A DNA stretch of 64,000 nt from CAZIAK01 sp964537035 (GCA_964537035.1 CAZIAK010000024.1:1-64000), one strand, 5' to 3'; counted from the first letter of the stretch, positions 1-9,476 are shown. Numbers and translations are program-made. Notes: a model not told the origin generated them from the sequence alone.

Positions 1-15
1 CTCCCAGCGATGTGG

Positions 16-146
16 CGATTGGGGGGACAGGCCTCCGTGCGACTGCTCAGGCCGGCGCCACACGGTGATGATCTGTGAGCGGTCCGGCACCCCGGCCTCG
101 CCCCGCTCCCTCTGATTCGTGCCAGAATCCGGGAACGATTGGGGGG
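16..146. repeat. Pair of 11-bp direct repeats upstream of the ECF sigma fusion gene
   Basis: CGATTGGGGGG occurs at 16-26 and again at 136-146, 120 bp apart, in the non-coding stretch before the sigma-factor gene that starts at 169. A related GATTGGGGG string lies at 36314-36322, upstream of the M14 carboxypeptidase gene. The repeats could be binding sites for the sigma factor or another regulator, or chance G-runs. No function is claimed. Confidence 0.35.
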
Positions 147-168
147 CCACCGGGCACTCATCAGCTGC

Positions 169-2481
169 ATGAACCAAGACGCGCCCCATATTTCCGTTGA
201 GTCCCTGCTGGCCGAGTCGGCTTGGGTGCGTTCGTTGGCTCGCAGCTTGATCTTCGATCAAAGCCAGGTGGATGACGTGGTGCAGCAGACCTGGGTGGTG
301 GCTCTGCAACGGGCTCCCCGACGGACCAGTGAGCCTCGGGCCTGGCTGGGCGGCATCGTGAGAAACGTCGTCCATCGGCAAGTGCGCAACAGGCAGCGGC
401 GGCGGCACCACGAGACGCTGCACCATGAGCTGGGTGAGCAAGGTGCCGGAGATCGGGCGCAGGAATCCGCCGCGGATCTGGTGGGCCAGGCCGAGCTGTT
501 TCGGCAGGTGGTAGAAGCCGTACTGGCACTGGACGAGCCCTTCCGCTCGGTCGTCATCCTGCGCTACTTCAAGGGCCTGGCTCCCCGGGAGATCGCGTTG
601 CAGCTGGATGTCCCATCCGTCACGGTGCGCACTCGACTCCACCGGGCCCTGGAGCGTCTTCGACGGCGCCTGGACGCCGGGTCGGGAGGGGATCGGCGCA
701 GCTGGTCCTTGGCCCTGATCCCGCTCATCGTGCGCTGGGATGGGGGAGCCGTGGCAGCGCTGGCCAGCGCCACGGGTGCGGGGTCCGCGAAGACTTCACT
801 GGGGGTGTTATCGATGACGATGAAGATGAAGGTCGCGCTCACGACCGCTGTGCTCGCTCTCGGAGGGATGGGGGGCTGGTTGCTGGGCGATCTGGCCTCG
901 CCAGGCGAGACGTCACGGCCAGCGGTGGTCGACGCGCCGGAGGGTGCCGAGCTGTCCTCTGGCCAGCAGGCCTCGCCAGAGTCAGGCTCGGAGGCGAGTC
1001 ACGAAGGGGACGAGTCCGCTGCTCTGGGCGCCGGGGAACGGTCGGCCCTCACGGCCACCGCCGCCCCGGCGCCCCTGGCTGATCCTCTGGGTGTGGTCCT
1101 GTTCGGCGCGGTCCTGGACGAGCTGGGCCAGCCTGTGAGCGACGAGCTTGTCCGCGCCCAGGTGCGATTGCAGGGGCCTGGGGGAAGCGTGCGGTCGTGC
1201 CAGGTGACCGACGCCACGTTCTCCTTTGCCGGGCTGAGGGCGGGGCCGTGGTCGTTGAATCTCGACATGGAGGGCTTTCTGCCCCTGGCCATGGAGCTCG
1301 ATCTGCAGCCAGGCGACCCGCGGCGGCAGGACCTGCTGCTCAGTCGGGCGGTGGTCTTGCCGGTGCGCATCAGAACACCTTCTGGTGAGTCGACCCAGGA
1401 GTTGCTCGACAAGGCGGCGGGCTCGTCCTGGGATGCCCTGCGGCTCACCGTGGTGGCCACCGCCGAACCTCTGACCCATGATCTCCCGCCCATCTCTCAT
1501 CGCCGATACGACCGCCACGAGCTGGGCAGCTACGCGGCCAACGAGCAGGCCCCTTGGTTGCCGCCATCAGACATGCCCGCAGATTGCGATGGTCTGCTGG
1601 AGCTGACGGCGCCTCTGCCTGTGTGGGTCAGCCTGCTGGCGCGACATGTGGTCCTGGCTACCCAGCAGGTGCCGTTGGGCGCGACCGAGATCGTCTTCGT
1701 GATGCCCGTGGCGGCTGCGCAGGGTGTTCTGGGTGAGGTGCGGCTCACAGTCGTCGATGCCGAGAGCGGAGAGCCCCTGCTGAACGCTCGGGTCGATCTC
1801 AGCGACAGCCAGTCAAGCGGCGGTGGTTCTCCGGTGGATGGCACGGGCTCGGTTCACTTCGTCGAGCAGCTGCCGGGTCTGCTCGAACTCACCATCAACG
1901 CTCCAGGTCATGAGAGTCTCCGTCGTGCGGTGACCGTCGCGTCAGGAACGCCGACCGATCTGGGTGAGGTGCCCTTGGATGTGGCCACGGCACTCGGCGG
2001 TCGAGTGGTCGACACCCTGGGAGCGCCGGTCGCACTCAGGCTCCACGCCGTGCCCGTCGATCGCTTCGATCGGGACGCCGACCTCTGCCGTCGCCAGAGC
2101 TGGCAATCTGGTTCGGATGGGCGCTTCACCTTCCCGCTCCAGGGTCGGGAGCGCTACGTGCTGGAGACCTCTGACCGTGACTGGGTCGTCAGACCTCAGG
2201 TCCTGGACGCGCGGCAGGGCGACCTCAGCGACATCGAGCTGGTGGCGGACAAGCCTGTCCCCGTAACACTCCACGCCTCCTGGGCCGCCGATCAGACGCG
2301 GGCCCTGCGGATCTACACTGAGAACGGGGCGCCGGTGCGTAGCTATCAGCGGTGGGCGGGTGGCTTCGATCGCATCTTGCCCCTGTCGCCCGGCCGCTAC
2401 GAGTACGTGGTAGGGGGGCGAGGCTCCGGGCATGAGTTCGTAGTGGGGGCCTCGGCGGCGACCGTCAGCCTCCGCCCCTGA
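169..2481 (+). CDS. ECF-type sigma factor fused to a transmembrane segment and carboxypeptidase-regulatory-like domains
   Basis: 770 aa from ATG 169; the frame is open upstream to a TTG at 139, but homology to sigma factors begins just after the ATG. Sigma-70 region 2 lies at about residues 15-80 (DDVVQQTW, then AWLGGIVRN) and region 4 at about 115-168 (SVVILRYFKGLAPREIA, then VRTRLHRALERLRRRL). A hydrophobic segment at about 218-241 is followed by a Ser/Gly/Glu-rich linker and three beta-rich stretches resembling carboxypeptidase regulatory-like repeats (near 305-365, 525-590 and 610-690). ECF factors normally end after region 4 at about 180 aa and are held by a separate anti-sigma factor. 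Here the sigma domain would be cytoplasmic and tethered to an envelope-facing sensor (inference). C-terminally extended ECF factors are known from Planctomycetota. No anti-sigma gene is adjacent. Confidence 0.88.
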   Translation: MNQDAPHISVESLLAESAWVRSLARSLIFDQSQVDDVVQQTWVVALQRAPRRTSEPRAWLGGIVRNVVHRQVRNRQRRRHHETLHHELGEQGAGDRAQESAADLVGQAELFRQVVEAVLALDEPFRSVVILRYFKGLAPREIALQLDVPSVTVRTRLHRALERLRRRLDAGSGGDRRSWSLALIPLIVRWDGGAVAALASATGAGSAKTSLGVLSMTMKMKVALTTAVLALGGMGGWLLGDLASPGETSRPAVVDAPEGAELSSGQQASPESGSEASHEGDESAALGAGERSALTATAAPAPLADPLGVVLFGAVLDELGQPVSDELVRAQVRLQGPGGSVRSCQVTDATFSFAGLRAGPWSLNLDMEGFLPLAMELDLQPGDPRRQDLLLSRAVVLPVRIRTPSGESTQELLDKAAGSSWDALRLTVVATAEPLTHDLPPISHRRYDRHELGSYAANEQAPWLPPSDMPADCDGLLELTAPLPVWVSLLARHVVLATQQVPLGATEIVFVMPVAAAQGVLGEVRLTVVDAESGEPLLNARVDLSDSQSSGGGSPVDGTGSVHFVEQLPGLLELTINAPGHESLRRAVTVASGTPTDLGEVPLDVATALGGRVVDTLGAPVALRLHAVPVDRFDRDADLCRRQSWQSGSDGRFTFPLQGRERYVLETSDRDWVVRPQVLDARQGDLSDIELVADKPVPVTLHASWAADQTRALRIYTENGAPVRSYQRWAGGFDRILPLSPGRYEYVVGGRGSGHEFVVGASAATVSLRP

Positions 2482-2742
2482 CTCGAGGTCCACCAAATGT
2501 AGCGGCGAGAGCGACACTCCTGGCCCCCAGGGGCTGGGTTGCCTGTAAAGTTTCGGTGAGCATTCGGCCAAGAGCGCACAAATCGGGCAAATCTGGCAGG
2601 TATCGGCTTGTGCAATTGGGAATCTAGAGCCACCATCTAGCTCCGATTTGCAGGGAGTTTCGGCCCACGGGTCGTCACGGGAGCCTCCCACCGCCTGCAC
2701 CTCGGTCACTCATTCACGGGCTCACCCTGGAGAACGATCAAC

Positions 2743-3873
2743 ATGCTTCGTCCGACCCTTATCGGCGCCGCGGTCTTGGCTGCCAGCGCTACTCTGTCCG
2801 CTCAGTCACCACTCTTGATCACCGAGTTCGCCGTCACACCGACCGCCGGTGAGATGGTCGAGTTCTACAACCCCGGTGCTGAGCCTGTCGATCTGACCAA
2901 CTACTACATCAGTGACGCCACCTTCGCGGGCGGCGGAACCTACTACTACAACATCGTCATCGGCGCCCCGGGCGGCGGTGGTTTCGGTGACTTCAGCGCT
3001 CGCTTCCCCGCCGGTGCCAGCATCGCCCCGGGCGAGTACCAGACGGTGGCTTTCGCCGACGCTGACGGAGCCGAGGGCTTCTTCAACACCTACGGCGTCC
3101 TGCCCACCTACGAGTGCATCGGCAACGCCGTGCCTCCGTTCAACGATCCCACCGTGGCCGACATGCTTGAGGCCGTGCCGGGTTCGATCAACGGTGGTGG
3201 TGGTCTGACCAACTCCGGTGAGATGTGCACCATCTTCTACTGGGATGGCAACAGCGACCTGGTCACCGACGTCGACTACGTGATGTGGGGCGACACCAAC
3301 GAAGGCGTGGACAAGACCGGCGTGAGCATCGATGGTCCCGACGCTGACGGCACCGCGAGCACCTACCTGGATGACGTCGACCTGGGCTCGCAGGCGTTCA
3401 TGAGCACCCACTCGTTTGGCAACTCCAACCAGCGTCAGATGATGTCTGAAGGTCTCGAGACGACCCTGGGTGGTAACGGCGCCGATGGCAACAACGAGAT
3501 GAGCGAGAACCTGGCGGCGACCTTTGTCGAAGCTGTCTGGACTCCGAACGCTCGTACGGCCACCGCTGTCGACTACTCCTGGTCGAACAACAACGACGGC
3601 ACCTACGACATCACCTCCACCGGTGGTACGCCCAACGGTGCCCTGATCGGCCTGTTCGCCATGGCTGGCGGCAACTTCGCCGTGGGCCAGTGCCCCGGTG
3701 ATGGCCTGAGCGTCATGCTCGGTGGTCCCACCGCGCTCGCTTTCGGCACCTTCGACGCTGCTGGCGAAGTGAACGCGACCCTGGCCGTCATGGCTGGGTT
3801 GGGTACGCTGCACATGCAGGTGATCGACGTCTCTGCTTGCAAGATCACCAACGTCGTGGTCGCCACTTTCTGA
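2743..3873 (+). CDS. Secreted lamin-tail-domain protein
   Basis: 376 aa with an N-terminal signal peptide (hydrophobic IGAAVLAASATLS, likely cleavage after SAQ). Residues about 22-160 read as a lamin tail domain: LLITEFAVTP, then EMVEFYNPGAEPVDLTNYYISD. In bacteria this Ig-like fold is found on secreted and surface proteins. The C-terminal 110 residues (from about 265, GTPNGALIGLFAMAGG) are beta-rich and resemble the ends of other exported proteins in this window. The protein is acidic and rich in Asn/Gly/Asp, fitting an extracellular marine protein. GGAG stands 10-14 bases before the ATG. A strong terminator follows. Role unknown, probably structural or adhesive. Confidence 0.8.
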   Translation: MLRPTLIGAAVLAASATLSAQSPLLITEFAVTPTAGEMVEFYNPGAEPVDLTNYYISDATFAGGGTYYYNIVIGAPGGGGFGDFSARFPAGASIAPGEYQTVAFADADGAEGFFNTYGVLPTYECIGNAVPPFNDPTVADMLEAVPGSINGGGGLTNSGEMCTIFYWDGNSDLVTDVDYVMWGDTNEGVDKTGVSIDGPDADGTASTYLDDVDLGSQAFMSTHSFGNSNQRQMMSEGLETTLGGNGADGNNEMSENLAATFVEAVWTPNARTATAVDYSWSNNNDGTYDITSTGGTPNGALIGLFAMAGGNFAVGQCPGDGLSVMLGGPTALAFGTFDAAGEVNATLAVMAGLGTLHMQVIDVSACKITNVVVATF

Positions 3874-3912
3874 GCTGACACCACGATCGGATTCAGTCTC
3901 GGCTGAGTCCTC

Positions 3913-3957
3913 ACGAGGGCCGTCCCGGCGGGTGTCGGGGCGGCCCTCGTTGTTTGT
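3913..3957 (+). terminator. Rho-independent terminator after the lamin-tail gene
   Basis: The arms ACGAGGGCCG (3913-3922) and CGGCCCTCGT (3941-3950) are perfect reverse complements, and the next inner bases CCC/GGG can extend the stem. TGTTTGT follows immediately. It lies 39 bases after the stop codon and before the next ATG at 3999, so it separates the lamin-tail gene from the peptidase gene. Confidence 0.85.
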
Positions 3958-3998
3958 CTGGCCTGCCCCGCGAGGCGCAGATCCGTTATCGTCCCGCC

Positions 3999-5684
3999 AT
4001 GCCTACCTCTACCTTTGAAGACATCGCGGCGGGGACGCCGGATCTGGACGACCTCGCAACCCGCAACGAGACCTGGCTCGCGAGCCTCGCTGCTGCAGCC
4101 GACGTCGAGGCCTGCCTGGCCGTGATCCTCGACTGGGACAGGGCGCGCCGGGAGTTCGAGACCTGGAGCAACCTGGTCGACCTCCGCTTTCACCAGGTCA
4201 CCACCGACAGCGCAGCCATCGCCGACCGAGATCTGAGCGATCAGCTGAGTCCCCGCTGGACAGAGCTGGAGGTGGCCATGAAGCGATCCCTGATCGCGCA
4301 CCCCTTGAGAGGCCAGCTGGAGGACTCCCTGGGTGCCCAGGTCTTCGCGCTCTGGGAGGTCGACGTGCTGGCCTTTGACCCGGCACTCAAGGACGACCTG
4401 GTGCGAGAGGCCAAGCTGGGTGGGGAGTACACCTCGCTGCTGGCCGGCGCTGAGCTGAGCTTCGCCGGCGAGACCTTGAACCTCTCGACGCTGACGAAGT
4501 ACCGGGTCCACGCCGACCGGGACACACGTCACGATGCCGAGCGGGTGCACTGGGATTGGTTCGCCAGCAACGGTGAGCAGCTCGACCGCATCTACGGTGA
4601 CCTGGTGTCCCTGCGCACCCAGATGGCCCGTCAGCTGGGCTACGAGAACTTCATCGAGCTCGGCTACAAGCGCATGTTGCGCATCGACTACGGCCGCGAG
4701 GCGGTGGAGCGCTTCAGGGCCCAGGTCCGCGAACACGTGGTCCCTCTGGCGCGTCGGCTGGCCGAGCAACAGGCGGCCACCCTGGGCGTCGATCAGCTCA
4801 TGGCCTGGGACGAGCCCGTCCGTGACCCGGCGGGCAACCCTGCACCCCAGGGCGACCACGACTGGATGATGGCCCGGGCCCGGGAGATGTTCGACGACAT
4901 GGGCAGCGGTCTGGGCGAGTTCTTCAGGCTGATGGACTCTGGAGGCTTCCTCGATCTGAAGTCACGAAGCGGAAAGGCTGGGGGCGGCTTCTGCACCAAC
5001 TTTCCGACCCACGGCATGCCCTTCGTCTACGCAAACTTCAACGGCACGAAGGGTGACGTGGAGGTCTTCACCCACGAGATCGGCCACGCCTTCCAGACCT
5101 ACAGCAGCCGCAAGCAGAGGATGGTGGACACCGTCTGGCCCACCATGGAGTCGTGCGAGGTGCACTCCATGAGCCTTGAGTTCCTGACCTGGCCGCACAT
5201 GGAGAAGTTCTTCGGCGACGACGCCGAGCGCTTCCGCAAGGTGCACCTGGCCCAGAGCCTGACCTTCTTGCCCTACGGCACCGCCGTCGATCACTTTCAG
5301 CACGAGGTCTACAGCCGCCCCGAGGCCACAGCGGCCGAGCGTCACGAGATGTGGCGCGAGATGGAGAAGACCTACTTGCCCTGGCGCCAGTGGGGCGATC
5401 TGCCTTACGCCGCAAAGGGCGGACGGTGGCAGGCGCAACAGCACGTTTTTGGCAGCCCGTTCTACTACATCGACTACGTGCTGGCTCAGACCTGCGCCCT
5501 GCAGTTTCTCGGTCGCTCGCGACACGACGAAGCCGAGGCCATGGCCGCCTACGTGGCCCTCTGCGGCCGTGGGGGCGAGGCGCCGTTTCAGCAGCTGGTG
5601 CGTTCAGCCGGGCTGGTCAGTCCCTTCGACGAAGGCTGTCTGGCGGCGGTGGTGAACGAGGCCCAGGAGCTGTTGGGCCTGTGA
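3999..5684 (+). CDS. M3 family oligoendopeptidase (zinc metallopeptidase)
   Basis: 561 aa from ATG 3999; the frame opens at 3954, but MPTSTFEDI fits the family start. The zinc motif HEIGHAFQ places ligands at H359 and H363 with catalytic E360, and the downstream stretch TMESCEVHSMSLEFL supplies the third (Glu) ligand, as in PepF/thimet-type M3 enzymes. The length fits the bacterial M3 oligoendopeptidase group of about 560-600 aa. No signal peptide is visible, so it is probably a cytoplasmic enzyme trimming short peptides. It is followed by an MFS gene after 16 bases, so the two may be co-transcribed. Confidence 0.93.
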   Translation: MPTSTFEDIAAGTPDLDDLATRNETWLASLAAAADVEACLAVILDWDRARREFETWSNLVDLRFHQVTTDSAAIADRDLSDQLSPRWTELEVAMKRSLIAHPLRGQLEDSLGAQVFALWEVDVLAFDPALKDDLVREAKLGGEYTSLLAGAELSFAGETLNLSTLTKYRVHADRDTRHDAERVHWDWFASNGEQLDRIYGDLVSLRTQMARQLGYENFIELGYKRMLRIDYGREAVERFRAQVREHVVPLARRLAEQQAATLGVDQLMAWDEPVRDPAGNPAPQGDHDWMMARAREMFDDMGSGLGEFFRLMDSGGFLDLKSRSGKAGGGFCTNFPTHGMPFVYANFNGTKGDVEVFTHEIGHAFQTYSSRKQRMVDTVWPTMESCEVHSMSLEFLTWPHMEKFFGDDAERFRKVHLAQSLTFLPYGTAVDHFQHEVYSRPEATAAERHEMWREMEKTYLPWRQWGDLPYAAKGGRWQAQQHVFGSPFYYIDYVLAQTCALQFLGRSRHDEAEAMAAYVALCGRGGEAPFQQLVRSAGLVSPFDEGCLAAVVNEAQELLGL

Positions 5685-5700
5685 CCGCAGACTTCAGCCA

Positions 5701-6966
5701 GTGAGTCGGCACACCTCTCTGCTGGGCGTCCTCCGTCGCAACCCGGCGTTCGTCCGACTGTGGGCCGCCCAGGTGGTCTCCATGGCGGGGGACTGGCTGC
5801 ATCGCATGGCCCTGCTCGTGCTCATCGGCGAGCTGGCGGGCAGCTCGGCCCAGCTGGGGGTGGGCCTGCTGTACGGCTTCGAGATGGCCCTGCACCTCAT
5901 GCCCCTGGCGTTGTTCAGCCCCTTCGCTGGGCCGGTGGCTGACCGGGTGCCGCGACGAATGCTCATGGTCTGCGCCGACCTGGCCCGGGCCGTGCTGGTG
6001 CTGCTGTTCCTCCTGGTCGATGACGCGGCCGACCTGCCTCTGCTGTACACGCTGTTGTTCGTGCAGATGGGCTGCTCGATCTTCTTCGACTCTGCACGTT
6101 CGGCCGCGGTGCCGAGCCTGGTCGCACGGGAAGACATCCACGGGGCCCTGGCCCTCTCCGCCGCCACCTGGAGCACCATGCTCGCCGCTGGCGCCGCCCT
6201 GGGAGGCGTGCTCACCGCGACCTATGGCACGGGTGTGGTGTTCATCGCTGACGCGGCCACCTACTTGATCTCGGCGAGCCTGCTCATCGGACTCGCCCTG
6301 CCGCCACTGAAGAAGACGCCCGAACCTCTGCGCTGGAAGGACATCCTGACCTTCGCGGACATGCGCCGAGGGCTCGAACATGTGCGTGAGCTGGGCATGT
6401 TGCCCGCGGTGCTGACCAAGGCGTTCTGGTGGCCGGCGGGCGGTTATCTGGTGCTGCTCTCCGTGGCCGGCCAGCTGCGCTTCGGGCCGCTCATCGGAGC
6501 CGCCGTGGCCACCAGCACCCTGTACGCCATGCGCGGCCTGGGTACGGGGTTGGGCCCTGTGCTGGCCCGGCGCTTCTTCGGCAGCACCGATCACGCGCTG
6601 CGCCTGCAGATCGGCCTGGGCTTTCTTGTCGCGGCGATCTTCTACGCGCTCTTCGGCTTCCAGCACCACGTCTGGTTCGCGGGGGGCTGCGTCCTCATCG
6701 CCCATATGGGTGGCAGCACGATCTGGGTGGCGTCCACCGCGCTGTGGCAGAAGCACGTGCACGATGAGTTTCGGGGACGGATCTACGCCCTCGATTTCTT
6801 GTGCATGACCTTGAGCTTCTCTGTCGCCGGCGTGCTCACGGGAGTGCTCTACGATGCCACGGGTTCGCTCGAGCTCACCGCCGGAGTGCTCTCGATCGGT
6901 CTGCTGATCAACCTGGGAGTCTGGTGGCGTTGGAGCGCCGCCTTGGGGCCGCCGGGAGCAGACTGA
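5701..6966 (+). CDS. MFS transporter (EntS/MFS_3-like)
   Basis: 421 aa starting with GTG 5701, 16 bases after the peptidase stop. About ten to twelve hydrophobic helices run the length. The loop between helices 2 and 3 reads GPVADRVPRR, the MFS signature with Asp-Arg and a basic pair. Weak similarity in layout to the EntS-type exporter branch (FVRLWAAQVVSMAGDWLHRMAL at the N terminus). Substrate cannot be told from the sequence. Its place after a peptidase gene allows peptide or siderophore-like export as a guess only. Confidence 0.85.
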   Translation: MSRHTSLLGVLRRNPAFVRLWAAQVVSMAGDWLHRMALLVLIGELAGSSAQLGVGLLYGFEMALHLMPLALFSPFAGPVADRVPRRMLMVCADLARAVLVLLFLLVDDAADLPLLYTLLFVQMGCSIFFDSARSAAVPSLVAREDIHGALALSAATWSTMLAAGAALGGVLTATYGTGVVFIADAATYLISASLLIGLALPPLKKTPEPLRWKDILTFADMRRGLEHVRELGMLPAVLTKAFWWPAGGYLVLLSVAGQLRFGPLIGAAVATSTLYAMRGLGTGLGPVLARRFFGSTDHALRLQIGLGFLVAAIFYALFGFQHHVWFAGGCVLIAHMGGSTIWVASTALWQKHVHDEFRGRIYALDFLCMTLSFSVAGVLTGVLYDATGSLELTAGVLSIGLLINLGVWWRWSAALGPPGAD

Positions 6967-7007
6967 GCGAGGCGTCGCGCTGTTCGGCTCTCGCTCCCCC
7001 GGCCGGG

Positions 7008-7631
7008 CTAGACAGCGACGATGTGGATCAGGGCGACGCACACCGCGGTCCAGACCACAGCGATCCCCGCTTCACGCATGCCTTGCTTGCGCAGCTGGGC
7101 CCGAGACCACGACTTGTTCTTGGTCAGTGCCGAGCGGATCGACCAGGTGCGCCAGATGAAGAACGGCGTGAGCAGCAGGGCCAGCATCCAGCCCACCTGG
7201 GGAGAGCCGCCACCGGCGCAGGCTGCGGACGGCGCGGCGACCACCAGAGCGGCCACGGCGAAGCAGAGCGCCACCGGCGACTGGAAGCCCTGGCGAACGC
7301 TGAACCACACCGCGGCACCGGCGGGGAAGGCCGCGATCAGCGCGTAAGCGAAAAACGTGGGGTTGGCGTCGAGCAGAATCGCCAGGACCGGCGCACCAGC
7401 GGCCAGGAGCATCCCACTGGCAAAGCGTCGGCGCCAGCGAGGGCGGGGCCAGAGCGCCACGGCACTCGCCAGCAAGAAGATGCCCACGTAGCCCACGCCT
7501 GCGAACAGGGCGGGCATGAAACCCTGGCCCGCCACGGACAGGGCACCTGCCAAGACCGACACGATCAGATAGACCCAGGCCCCGTGGGCACGAGCCGGGT
7601 CGGGCATGTTGCGAGGCAGGCTGGGCATCAT
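7008..7631 (-). CDS. YwiC-like family integral membrane protein
   Basis: 207 aa with about six hydrophobic helices. The N terminus (MPSLPRNMP, then ARAHGAWVYLIVSVLAGAL) matches the start of the YwiC-like family, in which a His-Gly-Ala-Trp motif precedes the first helix. Function of the family is unknown. The ATG at 7631 overlaps the stop of the upstream lipoprotein gene by four bases (ATGA), so the two are translationally coupled. Confidence 0.72.
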   Translation of the reverse strand: MMPSLPRNMPDPARAHGAWVYLIVSVLAGALSVAGQGFMPALFAGVGYVGIFLLASAVALWPRPRWRRRFASGMLLAAGAPVLAILLDANPTFFAYALIAAFPAGAAVWFSVRQGFQSPVALCFAVAALVVAAPSAACAGGGSPQVGWMLALLLTPFFIWRTWSIRSALTKNKSWSRAQLRKQGMREAGIAVVWTAVCVALIHIVAV

Positions 7632-9379
7632 CGTGGGGAAGGTGCCTGGGGCGTGCGTCCGAAGAGGCCGATCATGGCTCCCGGAGGCAGTCTGGCGAAG
7701 GTGTCGTCGTGAGCCAAGGTGATGATCACGGTGGCCCCTGCGGGCAGGATGAGATTGAAAGGGGGGCCGGTCAAGGTGACGGTGCCGTCCCGCTCGTCGG
7801 CGAGTTGCCAGATCCAGTCTCCGTGAAACTGCCCGGCGAACGGTCGCTGAGAGGTGTTGGTGATCACGACCGCGGGGCCGTTGTCCTCAGCGAGCCCGCT
7901 GCCTGCGACCGCGGCGAAGTCGAGCCCGTCTGATGCGGTCATGGCCAGCTGGGAGAACAAGAACTCCTGCAGGCTGATCTCGAAATCCAGCAGCTTTTCC
8001 CAGAGCTCTCTGTCCCAGTCTTCGCTCAGGTAGTTGGTGTAGAGTTCGTCCGCCGTGAGCCCGGTGGCCGACGTGATGGCGGCGAAGTGCTCGACGGCGT
8101 CGAAGTAGGCGATGGCGCCCCTGTGCTTGAACCCCTCCAGCCGCTCGGCCCGATAGCGAGTGGACAGGAACTCGGCGTGGGCCTCACCCAGCCGGCCGGG
8201 GAGCATGGGCGGTGGGAAACCGAGCTCGTGGGCAAACGCCTCTTCTTGATACTGGTGCATGAGCTCATGAACGATGACCGCGTCGAGTTGCCGCCAGGAG
8301 AGTTCGGGCTTGCGCAGGATGTAGATCGTCGGGCCCTCGGGCGAGAAGCCATTCAGTCGTTCCATCTCTGCGTCGACCAGGTCAGCGATGGGCGGGTCGT
8401 CGTAGACGATCTCGGTGGCCACCTCCTGGCCTGCAGCCGCGCGTTCGTCGCGGATGTCCGCCGCGAGCCTCTCGGCCCAGGCGTGCAGGTTCTCCCGGCT
8501 CTGTTTCATGCAGCGGGTCATGATCGGCCGAAACTCATCGAGAGTTACCGGCTCGAAGCGCACCGTTGCCTCAGGCGTCCAGCCCAACCAGTCGGCAAGA
8601 TCAGCCTGCAAGGCCTGCCCCCGCGCTTGCAACTCGGCTGCGCTGATGTCGGCGACAAGCGCGGCTTCGGCACCGTGGGACTCCCTCGCGCCAAGCGCCA
8701 CGGGATGGCTGGCGAAGCCCTCTGACAGCCCAAGGAAGACCGAGCGGGGCTCTGTGCCCAGGGCGTCTCCGGCGGGGTGGGTCGAGTAGCCCCAGCCTCG
8801 TTCGAGGGCCAGCTCGCGCAGGTCGACCTTGGTGTCGCCATCGTCCGGATGGTGCCGGGCCAAGGTGACCAGGCGCTGTCCCTCCCGAGAGAGGTAGCAG
8901 GGCCCTGCTGCCGCACCCCGCGCGCCGTAGGCGGGGAGCGAGGTCTCAAAGACCGTGGCCTCCGGGTCGGTGAGCCAGCTCTCGACGGCCTCTCGCAGGG
9001 GACCTGAGAAGGCGTCGTTGATCTCAGGGGGAAGTCGAGCGTCGTGGCTGCCCAGGCCGAGAATGGCCACGCGCTCGACGCCTCGGTCGGTGCGCAGCAA
9101 CAGCTCGTCCACGGCGAGGACCTGCAGGACTTCGACGGGTCGCCAATCGTGGCCCACCGGTTCGCCCTGATGTCCACCGTCGGCGTTCACGTCGTCGAGC
9201 AGGTCGATCGTCGGGCTGCCAGCAGGCCCGCCGATGAGGGTGACTATGGGCCAGGACGTGGTGCGGGCGTCGTCGCCTGGATCAGGGGCGCCGCAGGCCA
9301 CGCTCAGAACCACCAGCAGAGCCGTCGTCGCCCATGACCGGTGGACGAATACGTGGGTCTCTGGCAGCTCTTCATCCAT
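7628..9379 (-). CDS. Lipoprotein with HELMH metallopeptidase-like motif
   Basis: 583 aa from ATG 9379. The open frame continues upstream to 9766, but that part overlaps the divergent reductase gene and is antisense. A lipoprotein signal is visible (TTALLVVLSVAC, lipid cysteine at residue 29). Residues about 55-165 (VEVLQVLAVDELLLRTDRG, later YLSREGQRLVTLAR and LRELALERGWGY) recall the layout of a staphylococcal-nuclease-like fold, but this is weak. Residues 371-375 are HELMH in VIVHELMHQYQEE, with GEAHAEFLS about 25 residues later as a possible third ligand, a gluzincin-like arrangement. The C terminus has a beta-rich stretch. It is translationally coupled to the YwiC-like gene. Not assigned to a named family. 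Confidence 0.7.
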   Translation of the reverse strand: MDEELPETHVFVHRSWATTALLVVLSVACGAPDPGDDARTTSWPIVTLIGGPAGSPTIDLLDDVNADGGHQGEPVGHDWRPVEVLQVLAVDELLLRTDRGVERVAILGLGSHDARLPPEINDAFSGPLREAVESWLTDPEATVFETSLPAYGARGAAAGPCYLSREGQRLVTLARHHPDDGDTKVDLRELALERGWGYSTHPAGDALGTEPRSVFLGLSEGFASHPVALGARESHGAEAALVADISAAELQARGQALQADLADWLGWTPEATVRFEPVTLDEFRPIMTRCMKQSRENLHAWAERLAADIRDERAAAGQEVATEIVYDDPPIADLVDAEMERLNGFSPEGPTIYILRKPELSWRQLDAVIVHELMHQYQEEAFAHELGFPPPMLPGRLGEAHAEFLSTRYRAERLEGFKHRGAIAYFDAVEHFAAITSATGLTADELYTNYLSEDWDRELWEKLLDFEISLQEFLFSQLAMTASDGLDFAAVAGSGLAEDNGPAVVITNTSQRPFAGQFHGDWIWQLADERDGTVTLTGPPFNLILPAGATVIITLAHDDTFARLPPGAMIGLFGRTPQAPSPR

Positions 9380-9476
9380 GGGCGGAGTGTAGCGGACGCC
9401 GATCGGCATAATGTCCCGCGATCGCAGCGGGCCAGGGTCTGGGCCGTGGGCTGCGACCCTCCCTTCGAGCGCTTCC

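Noticed and set aside
5617..7041. 474-codon minus-strand frame opposite the MFS transporter
   Set aside because: Gln/Arg/His/Gly-rich antisense shadow; the plus strand encodes membrane helices with an MFS loop motif.
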